A stretch of DNA of 64,000 bases, taken from positions 1-64,000 of the forward strand of contig NZ_AUDQ01000010.1 of assembly GCF_000425545.1 (NCBI RefSeq), read 5' to 3'. Under the pieces are notes generated by a model. It saw nothing but the letters and a program-made list of their open reading frames with translations. It was not told where the DNA came from and ran no database searches. A program made the translations under genes and the position numbers. Below are positions 18,557 through 25,451 of this stretch, piece after piece; position 1 is the stretch's first letter; each line of letters starts with the position of its first letter. This stretch comes from Sporosarcina ureae DSM 2281. GTDB taxonomy: Bacteria > Bacillota > Bacilli > Bacillales_A > Planococcaceae.

Positions 18557-18738
18557 TAGTGAGCTTGATGCCATTTTTTCTTTTCACTTGCATAGACGAC
18601 CGCTGCCGGTGCTGCGATAAACGCAAGTGCCGCCATTCCGGCGAACATACCTGTCAGTTCTTTACTTCCAAAGGAAAATCCAGCTGCTGCACCTAATGCA
18701 ATCCCTGCTAATACCGCCAACGCAACAATCTTATACAT
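18556..18738 (-). CDS. Small membrane protein, unknown
   Basis: A 60-residue protein not recognised from a named family. It begins MYKIVALAVLAGIALGAAAGF, has two hydrophobic, Ala/Gly-rich segments and ends in the charged tail ASEKKKWHQAH, so it is probably a two-helix membrane protein. The ATG at 18736-18738 was chosen over one 21 nt upstream because AAAGGTCGGGG precedes it. The promoter region overlaps two tandem Fur-like boxes (18814-18851), so iron control is possible. Its stop codon abuts the shared terminator. Confidence 0.65.
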   Translation of the reverse strand: MYKIVALAVLAGIALGAAAGFSFGSKELTGMFAGMAALAFIAAPAAVVYASEKKKWHQAH

Positions 18739-18800
18739 GTTAGATCCCCGACCTTTCATTTGTAAGACGCGATCGTCTTTCCGATTTATTCGTTGCTTTT

Positions 18801-18829
18801 AGCATACTCTCATTGAGAACCTTTTTCAA
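18801..18829 (-). promoter_or_regulatory. Promoter of the 60-residue membrane protein gene
   Basis: TTGAAA (18824-18829, minus strand), a 17-nt spacer and TATGCT (18801-18806). The -35 and spacer overlap the first Fur-like box. Confidence 0.6.
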
Positions 18830-18851
18830 GTACAATTGAGAATCTTTTTCA
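18814..18851. promoter_or_regulatory. Tandem Fur-like boxes
   Basis: Two copies of ATTGAGAANCTTTTTCAA lie 23 bp apart (cores 18814-18828 and 18837-18851). The second core, TGAGAATCTTTTTCA, matches 12 of 15 positions of the 7-1-7 Fur consensus TGATAATNATTATCA. Binding by Fur is inferred. Confidence 0.5.
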
Positions 18852-18912
18852 ACGGGTGTTAAAATGTATGATTATCGTATGTTGTAAGCAGCGGTTTAAT
18901 GTGCAGAAGACA

Positions 18913-18945
18913 CAAAAAAACGTCAAGGCTTTTACACCTTGACGA
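18913..18945 (-). terminator. Terminator of the YfkM-like gene
   Basis: The stem CGTCAAGG / CCTTGACG is followed on the minus strand by TTTTTTT, 13 nt past the stop. Confidence 0.9.
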
Positions 18946-18957
18946 TCGAAGTATTTA

Positions 18958-19473
18958 TTATTTTTCTAAAATTTTTAGTGATTCGCGATTAAAAGCTGGA
19001 ATATCGTCAGGTGTACGGCTTGTTACAAGTTGGTTCTGACAGACTACTACTTCTTTGTCTGCGTATTTTGCACCTGCATATTCCATATCTACACGAATGG
19101 ACGTATATCCTGTTGCATCTCGCCCTTCAAGCTCTTTCGCTGTAATGAGCAATTGTGGACCATGACAAATTGCGAATACAGGTTTTTTTGCATCCATAAA
19201 TTCTTTGACAAATTTCACAAAACGATCATCTGCACGTAAAATGTCCGGTGAAAATCCGCCTGGAATAAATAACGCGTCATAATCTGACGATTTAGCGTCA
19301 GCAATTGCTTTATCAATTCCCACTTTTGTATTTTCTTTCATACCCGTTACTTCTGTTCCTGCTTCCGCACCAATCACTTCTACTTCGTGTCCAGCTTCCT
19401 TATACGCGGCAGCCGGTTTCATATATTCTGAGTCCTCAAACATATCACCAAGTACTGTTGCAATTTTAGCCAT
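18958..19473 (-). CDS. yfkM: DJ-1/PfpI-family general stress protein (YfkM-like)
   Basis: A 171-residue DJ-1/PfpI superfamily protein. The nucleophile elbow is FAICHGPQLL, with a conserved acidic residue early in the chain (MFEDSEYMKPA). Family members act as deglycases, proteases or glyoxalases; B. subtilis YfkM is a general stress protein. ATG at 19471-19473 is preferred over GTG 12 nt upstream, because the AGGAG site would abut the GTG. A sigma-B-like promoter is seen upstream at 19511-19536, which fits a stress role. Confidence 0.9.
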   Translation of the reverse strand: MAKIATVLGDMFEDSEYMKPAAAYKEAGHEVEVIGAEAGTEVTGMKENTKVGIDKAIADAKSSDYDALFIPGGFSPDILRADDRFVKFVKEFMDAKKPVFAICHGPQLLITAKELEGRDATGYTSIRVDMEYAGAKYADKEVVVCQNQLVTSRTPDDIPAFNRESLKILEK

Positions 19474-19510
19474 AATGCTTACCACTCCTTATGTGATGTT
19501 CTGTAAATAC

Positions 19511-19536
19511 TATTCCACATTATAAAGAGTCTAAAC
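19511..19536 (-). promoter_or_regulatory. Sigma-B-like promoter of the yfkM-like gene
   Basis: On the minus strand, GTTTAG (19531-19536), a 14-nt spacer and GGAATA (19511-19516). The sigma-B consensus is GTTTAA-N12-15-GGGTAT/GGGAAT. The -10 deviates at one or two positions. Confidence 0.5.
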
Positions 19537-19641
19537 ATCATCACCTGTGATCTAGTTATTCTATAATTAGTTATTGGATATATTTGTTGCTAAATGGAAT
19601 TCCTCCCTATCCGTATAATTCTGTCTGCATTAGGGTTACTA

Positions 19642-19701
19642 TATAATAGTGCTGCATGTAGACAAGCCCCTCTTAAAAACATGAATAGGAATGTTTTTAA
19701 G
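19642..19701 (+). promoter_or_regulatory. Promoter and leader hairpin of the HD-domain gene
   Basis: TATAAT at 19642-19647 is a probable -10 without a good -35. It is followed by an 11-bp perfect stem, CTTAAAAACAT / ATGTTTTTAAG (19672-19701), with an 8-nt loop and no T-run. The hairpin lies in the 5' leader and may affect mRNA stability. Confidence 0.4.
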
Positions 19702-19732
19702 CCGTAAATACTAAATAAAGGTGATGAATGCT

Positions 19733-20374
19733 GTGGGAGTACACCAATACTTTAAAAGCTTATCTGATTTAGAACTAATTATTCGTTGTCCTGGAAAGTT
19801 CAAATTTCAGGAGCATTCTGTCGCTAGCCATTCATTTAAAGTAACAAAAATTGCTCAGTTCCTCGGGACAGTTGAAGAGGAATCTGGACAGAATGTGAAT
19901 TGGAAAAGCCTATATGAAAAGGCTTTGAACCATGATTACGCAGAACTATTTACAGGGGATATTAAGACACCTGTAAAATACGCTTCGAAAGAATTGAAAA
20001 AACTATTCGGTGAAGTAGAAGAAGAAATGACAAGAAGTTTTATAGAAAAAGAATTTCCTACTGAGTTTCAAGCTATATATTTGGAGCGGTTAAAAGAAGG
20101 AAAGGATGAAACATTGGAGGGGCGCATTTTATCCGTTGCTGATAAAGTTGATTTGCTTTATGAATCATTTGGCGAGATCCAAAAGGATAACCCAGAGCCA
20201 TTGTTTATAGAAATCTATGAAGAAGCATTAAGAACCATACTAATTTATCAAGATATGAACTGTGTAGAATACTTTCTAAAACATATACTTACAGATATGC
20301 TCAGTGAACGATTCACTGAGCATGATGAATTAACTGGCATTACTGTACGTATCATCGAAGAACGGGGAAATTAA
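19733..20374 (+). CDS. YfbR-like HD-domain phosphohydrolase
   Basis: A 213-residue HD-superfamily protein resembling 5'-deoxynucleotidase YfbR. The metal ligands are visible: H in EHSVASHSFKV, the HD pair in ALNHDYAELFTGDIKTPVKY, and D in ILSVADKVDLLYESFGEI. YfbR removes phosphate from deoxyribonucleoside 5'-monophosphates; the same activity is likely but not certain here. GTG at 19733 is chosen because AGGTGA lies 7-8 nt upstream. It is not obviously in an operon. Confidence 0.85.
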   Translation: MGVHQYFKSLSDLELIIRCPGKFKFQEHSVASHSFKVTKIAQFLGTVEEESGQNVNWKSLYEKALNHDYAELFTGDIKTPVKYASKELKKLFGEVEEEMTRSFIEKEFPTEFQAIYLERLKEGKDETLEGRILSVADKVDLLYESFGEIQKDNPEPLFIEIYEEALRTILIYQDMNCVEYFLKHILTDMLSERFTEHDELTGITVRIIEERGN

Positions 20375-20608
20375 TAGACATTGACAAGCGAATAATGAAA
20401 TTCTGATTTTCTGCCATTTTAATTTGAATGACACTTCTATGATGCTTTTAATCAAAACTGCGAATACGTTAATTGTGGCTCTAGCTTGCCCTCGCTTGTT
20501 GCGCAATTCAATATCGCGTACAGGGTTCTCTCGGGAATCGAACATCCCAATAAACTCTGTACGAGCGTAATTGAAACAGGCGTAATATGTGTCAAAATCA
20601 CTAGCTTT
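20330..20608 (-). pseudogene. Decayed reading frame of unknown origin
   Basis: The minus strand is open without a start from about 20608 and continues through ARTEFIGMFDSRENPVRDIELRNKR-type sequence to 20330, where it overlaps the 3' end of the HD-domain gene. The upstream part has a stop at 20609-20611 and no ribosome site. It looks like the 3' remnant of a gene, perhaps from a mobile element, but I cannot name the family. It could also be a chance open frame. Confidence 0.25.
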
Positions 20609-20669
20609 TTAACTTAACCAGCAAAAACTATAAGTCCACCATTTTTATAGCATCATGCAGAGTTTTTAA

Positions 20670-20903
20670 CTAAAAGAATATTCCGACTATAACTAGTATA
20701 GCAATAATAATTCCACCAATTTGTCCGATGACTGCAGATGAAACGATGGGTTTCTTTTGAAATATATCAATTAGCTCAATATCTTCACGAAGCTGTTTTA
20801 CTTCTTTACGAAGTTCATCCACTTCCTGATTCAGCGTACTGATTTCCCGTGTCTGTTTTGTAACCAATTGTTGTTTTTCCGAGTTGTTTTCATGCTGTTC
20901 CAT
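20670..20903 (-). CDS. Small coiled-coil membrane-anchored protein
   Basis: A 77-residue protein with residues 15-50 as a heptad-rich coiled coil (REISTLNQEVDELRKEVKQL) and a C-terminal membrane helix (IGGIIIAILVIVGIFF), so it should be tail-anchored with a cytoplasmic coil. An AGGAG site precedes the ATG at 20901-20903. No family was recognised. Small proteins of this design often act as oligomerising adaptors, but no partner is indicated. Confidence 0.65.
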   Translation of the reverse strand: MEQHENNSEKQQLVTKQTREISTLNQEVDELRKEVKQLREDIELIDIFQKKPIVSSAVIGQIGGIIIAILVIVGIFF

Positions 20904-21215
20904 ACATGATCACTCCTGTCTTTTCATTTCTATACGTTCTAACATACGTTTTAGTTTCAATAAATAGAAGAACTTTCCATTGCATTTTAGCTTTTACAGG
21001 TGTAATATAAATCTACAAGCTGTATTGTTCGTATGACATTAAGTTTTAACCTTTAAGCTGTAAAAGGGAGTTTATTACGAAACGGAAATGGCATGCTGGA
21101 TTCCTTATAGCAATCCAGACATACAGGAACGTTTTCCGCAAACACCCACTTTGAGGAGTGGTGGTTTAAAACTTTCTATGACTAAGTACGGCAAACACGG
21201 CTTACATAAACAGAG
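20904..21215. other. Non-coding interval
   Basis: No supported gene. It is AT-rich, with a short repeat CCACT/AGTGG near 21149-21164. A 57-codon frame from 21092 lacks a ribosome site and runs through the terminator at 21216, so it is not called. The strong terminator with no gene in front leaves room for a small RNA on the + strand. Confidence 0.4.
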
Positions 21216-21248
21216 AAAAAACCTTCCATACTTGTATGGAAGGTTTTT
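21216..21248. terminator. Bidirectional terminator with no assigned gene
   Basis: The stem AAAAACCTTCCATAC / GTATGGAAGGTTTTT has A- and T-runs at both ends. No coding gene reaches it directly from either side. Confidence 0.85.
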
Positions 21249-21295
21249 GTTTTGTATGTAAAATGATTAAACAAGGAGAAGCCAACTCATTGCAA

Positions 21296-21330
21296 ACAAA
21301 AACACCCTCATAATAGCGGAAGGTGTTTTA
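21296..21330 (-). terminator. Terminator of the Cys-rich protein gene
   Basis: The stem AAACACC / GGTGTTT is followed on the minus strand by TTTGTTTGC, about 16 nt after the stop at 21346. Confidence 0.75.
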
Positions 21331-21345
21331 ACTGTATATACGAAA

Positions 21346-21669
21346 TTAAGCTACATTGCGACAAGCTTCTGCACATTTGCGGCATGCTTCAGCGCACTGC
21401 TTACAGTGATCATGATCGTGTTTGCCACATTCTTCTGCACACTGCTCACAAATTTCCGCACAAAGTTGCAAGATTTTATCGGTAAATGGACTTTGTCGAG
21501 TAATCGACTGGATTGCATATGAACAAATGTCTGCACACTCTCGATCGAGTCGAATACAGTCCGACATCATACGCACATCTTCTTCTTTTAGACACGCGTC
21601 AAAACAATGGTTACACGCCTTTATACAATCCTCTAATACCGCTAGTACATCTGCATATTTTTGATTCAT
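21346..21669 (-). CDS. Cys-rich four-helix-bundle copper-binding protein
   Basis: A 107-residue protein with 16 cysteines spaced mostly as CxxxC/CxxC on predicted amphipathic helices (CIKACNHCFDAC, CAEICEQCAEEC, CAEACRKCAEAC) and a HDHDH stretch. This pattern is that of the DUF326/YhjQ group related to cytosolic copper-storage proteins (Csp3), which hold many Cu(I) ions inside a helical bundle. There is no signal peptide, so it acts in the cytosol. Copper storage is family-based inference. It is monocistronic with a terminator. Confidence 0.85.
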   Translation of the reverse strand: MNQKYADVLAVLEDCIKACNHCFDACLKEEDVRMMSDCIRLDRECADICSYAIQSITRQSPFTDKILQLCAEICEQCAEECGKHDHDHCKQCAEACRKCAEACRNVA

Positions 21670-21748
21670 ATGATCGCCTCCAAAAGTATTTCCCTTACTC
21701 TTCCCTGCTATTTCTGAACTTAAACCAATAGAACTGTTTGCTTATTCA

Positions 21749-21778
21749 TTGAAAGCATTTTCATTTCTCCGTTATACT
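21749..21778 (+). promoter_or_regulatory. Promoter of the hmoB-like gene
   Basis: TTGAAA (21749-21754) and TATACT (21773-21778) are separated by 18 nt. A short inverted repeat, TGAAA/TTTCA, overlaps the -35, but it does not fit the Fur consensus well. Confidence 0.55.
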
Positions 21779-21818
21779 GTGTTGTAATCAACAAAATAGA
21801 AAAGATGAGGTGTTTGAA

Positions 21819-22304
21819 ATGAAACTATTTAAATGGACAGGCCCACTAGAAGATGCAGGTAACTTACCAGAAGAAGCGCGTGCGTCATTAATGAATAATG
21901 ATGAAGAAGTGCTTGTGCTACAAGAGGCCAAAACGACAACTCTCAACAACGCCGTCGAATACGATATTTTGGATCAAAGCGGAGATTTACCATCTGGTCG
22001 TTTTGCTGTATTAAACAATATTCCTGTAACTGAAGAAGGAAGAGAAACTTTTGAACAGCGCTTTAATAACCGTGCACGTCTAATAGAAGCAGAACCAGGA
22101 TTCGTGGCGATTCGCGTCTTGCGACCAGTACACTCTGGTACATATGTGATTTTGACAATGTGGGAAGACGAAGAATCCTTCAAAAACTGGCAAGAGTCAC
22201 AGGCTTACGGAAAAGCGCATGCGAAACGCGGTACTCAAGATGGCGTCGATCAGCGACCTAATATTTTTTCAGGACCTTCTTTTGTCACAACATATAAAAA
22301 ATAA
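21819..22304 (+). CDS. hmoB: HmoB-like haem-degrading monooxygenase
   Basis: A 161-residue protein with a C-terminal antibiotic-biosynthesis-monooxygenase (ABM) fold: NNIPVTEEGRETFEQRFNNRARLIEAEPGFVAIRVLRP followed by WEDEESFKNWQ. It resembles B. subtilis HmoB (YhgC), which opens haem to release iron or protects against haem toxicity. The N-terminal 60 residues are a second, more divergent region, as in HmoB. The start is ATG at 21819 with GAGGTG 6 nt upstream. DUF3231 follows 66 nt later and may be co-transcribed. Confidence 0.85.
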   Translation: MKLFKWTGPLEDAGNLPEEARASLMNNDEEVLVLQEAKTTTLNNAVEYDILDQSGDLPSGRFAVLNNIPVTEEGRETFEQRFNNRARLIEAEPGFVAIRVLRPVHSGTYVILTMWEDEESFKNWQESQAYGKAHAKRGTQDGVDQRPNIFSGPSFVTTYKK

Positions 22305-22370
22305 GTATAAATAAACGATATCTGTAAAGACTACTCTTGAAGTGAAAACAATGATGAGGAGTGTGTTTTT

Positions 22371-22868
22371 ATGGGTATTTTAGATGGCAATCCAAAAGAT
22401 CAGCCTATGCATTACGGAGAAATCACAGCTATATGGGCTTTCATGGGTGCAAATAACGGTCTAATCAGCGGATATGAAGCATTCGTTAACCACGCGGAAG
22501 ATACGGATCTCATTAGTCTGCTTGAAGATGCAATTAAAACTATGAAAGCGGAGAACAAAGATTTCGGCAAAGTGCTGAAAGCAAATGGCATCACACCGCC
22601 ACCTGCACTTCCTGAAAGACCAAAAGCAAATGCTGAGGACATTCCTGCGGGCGCACGCTTTATGGACCCCGAAATTAGTGGAGCTATATCCATTAATGTT
22701 GGACAAGGACTCGTTTCATGTAGTATGGCAATGGGACAATGTCTACGTGAAGACGTGGCAGCAATGTTTGCAAAGTGTCATATGGAGAAAGTAGCATTCG
22801 GTGCCAAATTACTGAGCTTAAATAAATCAAAAGGTTGGATTTTCCCACCACCATTGCATTTGCAATAA
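22371..22868 (+). CDS. DUF3231 protein
   Basis: A 165-residue protein resembling one repeat of the DUF3231 family, which is common in Bacillales and often occurs as a two-repeat protein of about 330 residues. Predicted helical, with conserved MHYGEITAIWAFMGANNGLISGYEAFVNHAED and an internal GQGLVSCSMAMGQCLREDVAAMFAKC segment. It may have a ferritin-like helical bundle fold. Function unknown. A clear AGGAG site precedes the ATG. Confidence 0.82.
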   Translation: MGILDGNPKDQPMHYGEITAIWAFMGANNGLISGYEAFVNHAEDTDLISLLEDAIKTMKAENKDFGKVLKANGITPPPALPERPKANAEDIPAGARFMDPEISGAISINVGQGLVSCSMAMGQCLREDVAAMFAKCHMEKVAFGAKLLSLNKSKGWIFPPPLHLQ

Positions 22869-22986
22869 TCACCACAAAACTTCGCCAAGCGTATATCGCT
22901 GGTGAAGTTTTTTCTTATCATGAATAGAATCTGTAGTTGTGCTCATCCTAACTTGGCCAAAGAAATTCATCTAAAAGGTAGGAAGG

Positions 22987-23163
22987 ATGCGGATTCTCAT
23001 GAAGAAACGAAAGCCTGAAAGAAAACAACAAGATAGACCTGTACAGCTAGAACAACCCCAGCGGCTGGATAGTATGGAGTTCGGTGAGGAGTTTACCTTC
23101 GATCAGAAACGCCAGCAACCAGCTAACTTAGACCATCAAGAGCGACGCAATCATAGAAAGTAA
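22987..23163 (+). CDS. Small basic/glutamine-rich protein, unknown
   Basis: A 58-residue frame (or 54 from ATG 22999) that begins MRILMKKRKPERKQQ, is rich in Arg, Lys and Gln, and contains MEFGEEFTFDQKR. AAAGGT lies 7 nt before ATG 22987. The frame ends just before the terminator shared with the germination operon. No family recognised; predicted soluble and probably disordered. The placement between a ribosome site and a terminator is the main support. Confidence 0.6.
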   Translation: MRILMKKRKPERKQQDRPVQLEQPQRLDSMEFGEEFTFDQKRQQPANLDHQERRNHRK

Positions 23164-23188
23164 AAAGAACTTTCATAAAAATTAGTAG

Positions 23189-23227
23189 AAAAACGTCATC
23201 CGATACTGTGATGGATGACGTTTTTCT
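23189..23227. terminator. Bidirectional terminator
   Basis: The stem AAAAACGTCATCC / GGATGACGTTTTT serves the small + gene and the convergent germination operon. Confidence 0.9.
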
Positions 23228-23232
23228 AGTAA

Positions 23233-24357
23233 TTATTCTATCGATCCTGTTCCCTGTAGTTTGACGTCTACAGTAACTTTAAACTCTATATCAGGGTATG
23301 CTTTTTGCCACGTAGTAAATATATCTTCTGTATGCAATCGGGTAGCTCGGTAACGTAAGCCAAAACCAAAAGGATCCAGATTTTCCTCTTGCATTTTAGT
23401 TAGAAAGTGCATGACCCTTTGTTTCACATCTTTTGAGGCCAAGCTATTATAGTCATCCAATTTAGCAATAGATAAATCTTTATTGGCTTCACCTATCGTT
23501 CCTTTCATCACAATGTGCATATCTATCGCACGTGGCGCTCCACTTCCTTTACTCGGTACAAATTGATACGTCATTTTACTTTGGCTAAAGTTCAATAATA
23601 ATTTAAGGCTTCCTTCTTTGACTAGATAGGTAAATCCAGTTGAATCTTTCAATAAAGAATTAAAATACTTCGTTTCAATAGTAGATAGAACAGCCGGATC
23701 CTCTCTACCGTCAACTACTACGGAATTATTTACTATTAGTTCATCGCCTCCTGCATTTGTCTCAATCAATGGCAGAACAGGATTAATACCATCTGCAAGG
23801 ATGTCTCTACGCAATTGAAACAGATAAGTCGTCACAACATATGGGCTATCATTCGCCGTTGCTCCAAAAAAGTTGATTAAAGCAACTGATGCCGGCGCTT
23901 CAGTATTTGGCTCTACTTTTAAAATCGTTTCGGCAGAAGGCCTGGCCCCTGCAACATACGCGATTAATTGAATATCACCGCGTCGAATAAAATAATCCAT
24001 GAATGATTGCATATCATCCCTAAGAAGTTTTTCATGAACAATAATTGTTTTCATGTGACCTAGTTCCAATACTTTGTCTACATGTGTTTCCAGCATGCGA
24101 ATCGCTTCGCCTATTGATTGTCCTTCGCGTGAAAGATAAGCAAAACTCGGCCTCTCAGAATCCTTAATCGCCCCAAACGGTAAAGCAACTTTTAATGTTA
24201 CTTTGTATCCGTTCTCTACATTTTCGGCAGGATCAATCCCAATCGCAGACACAAAAAGGCGTTTATCAATATCTTTGAACGCACAGCCATATTGAAGCAA
24301 AACACCACTCATGCATAAAACCACCATAAACCACTTACTCATTGAGAGGAATTTCAA
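23233..24357 (-). CDS. Spore germination lipoprotein, GerC subunit (Ger(x)C)
   Basis: A 374-residue lipoprotein of the Ger(x)C family, part of a nutrient germinant receptor in the spore inner membrane. The signal peptide ends LLQYGC, with Cys25 as the lipidated residue. The N-terminal domain has SAIGIDPAENVENGYKVTLKVALP and the C-terminal domain has LTKMQEENLDPFGFGLRYRATRLH, both typical. The start overlaps the GerB stop (24354-24357). Such operons are normally expressed in the forespore under sigma-G; I could not identify a convincing sigma-G promoter. Confidence 0.93.
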   Translation of the reverse strand: MKFLSMSKWFMVVLCMSGVLLQYGCAFKDIDKRLFVSAIGIDPAENVENGYKVTLKVALPFGAIKDSERPSFAYLSREGQSIGEAIRMLETHVDKVLELGHMKTIIVHEKLLRDDMQSFMDYFIRRGDIQLIAYVAGARPSAETILKVEPNTEAPASVALINFFGATANDSPYVVTTYLFQLRRDILADGINPVLPLIETNAGGDELIVNNSVVVDGREDPAVLSTIETKYFNSLLKDSTGFTYLVKEGSLKLLLNFSQSKMTYQFVPSKGSGAPRAIDMHIVMKGTIGEANKDLSIAKLDDYNSLASKDVKQRVMHFLTKMQEENLDPFGFGLRYRATRLHTEDIFTTWQKAYPDIEFKVTVDVKLQGTGSIE

Positions 24358-25451
24358 GACTTCGCCCTCCTATTTACTACAAGCATTAGACTTATCAGAG
24401 CAGTCATCACAATTGGAATAAAGTTAAAGTAATACCTACTAAAAAGAAACAGATCGTACTCGGTCACTTTTAATGTTGTATAGATCGCTATGGACCAAAA
24501 TACTACAACCATTATTACAAGACTAATTTTTTCACGCCATTTTATTTTCAATTGTTCTATATCAAATGCACTTTGAAATAATTTACAAGCAACATGCCAA
24601 TGAATTGTAATATTTAAAAAGGCAATTGCCAAGAATAGTAGCAAAAAGATAAATATTACACGCTCAATTACCCCGAACTTCATTCGAATAGAATCACTGG
24701 TCAGAATCCATGGGTACAGGGTACTTTCTACTTGATCAAATCCTAATACTCCAATTGGAATAAAATAGGTAGTGAAAAGTGCAAAAGCGCCCAGTATGAA
24801 CACAATTAAAGCTTGTTTAATACCGAAAGTCATTTTTTTCTTAAGGAGCGAATTGAAAATAATGATATCAAAAGTTCCTGCGAATAAATAAGTCGTAGTA
24901 GAAAACACTGTATAGTCTGGCGGATTATCGATAAAAGTCATCGCAATTGCCACATGATCCCAGCTGACCTGTTCAGCAAAATAGAGTTTTACTACGTAAT
25001 ATGCTGCAGCAGGAACCGCCAAAACAAACACCAATTCAAGTGTAAATAATATATTTCGACTCTGCATAATTATTCCAAAAGTGATCACCGGAATGAACAT
25101 CGCAATGACTAAATAAACAGACATCTCTGGCGTTAAAAATCGCAATAGAATATCTATATAAGTAATCAGCGTCTGAAGGCCTGATACATACCAAATTACT
25201 CCTAAGATGATTAATACTGGGATAGTAATCCATTTCGATAGATATAAAGATAAAATTTGCGGTAAGCTCTTCCCTGGAAACGCTTTAAAAGAAGTGATCA
25301 ATGCCCAGTTCATAAATACGCCAAAAAATAACGCAATGATCATCGTGATAATTGCCCCTTCTTCACTTTTAGCGAAAAAGATTCTTGGGCTAGCAGCAAT
25401 GAGGTTAGCAATCATATTGGATATGAGTAAAAAATAAACAAAGCGGCTCAT
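24354..25451 (-). CDS. Spore germination permease-like GerB subunit
   Basis: A 365-residue integral membrane protein with about ten hydrophobic helices, of the GerAB family (APC transporter fold). In this receptor class the B subunit forms the germinant-binding pocket. It overlaps genes on both sides by 4 bp (24354-24357 and 25448-25451), indicating translational coupling. Germinant identity cannot be read from sequence. Confidence 0.92.
   Translation of the reverse strand: MSRFVYFLLISNMIANLIAASPRIFFAKSEEGAIITMIIALFFGVFMNWALITSFKAFPGKSLPQILSLYLSKWITIPVLIILGVIWYVSGLQTLITYIDILLRFLTPEMSVYLVIAMFIPVITFGIIMQSRNILFTLELVFVLAVPAAAYYVVKLYFAEQVSWDHVAIAMTFIDNPPDYTVFSTTTYLFAGTFDIIIFNSLLKKKMTFGIKQALIVFILGAFALFTTYFIPIGVLGFDQVESTLYPWILTSDSIRMKFGVIERVIFIFLLLFLAIAFLNITIHWHVACKLFQSAFDIEQLKIKWREKISLVIMVVVFWSIAIYTTLKVTEYDLFLFSRYYFNFIPIVMTALISLMLVVNRRAKS

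Noticed and set aside
20510-20545. tRNA T-arm-like string (TTCGATTCCCG) on the minus strand
   Set aside because: No acceptor stem, anticodon arm or CCA end can be built around it.
21092-21265. 57-codon frame MACWIPYSNPD
   Set aside because: No ribosome site and it reads through a strong terminator.
21741-21765. Fur box before hmoB
   Set aside because: The repeat TGAAAGCATTTTCA is 14 nt and lacks the 7-1-7 spacing and AT pattern of the consensus.
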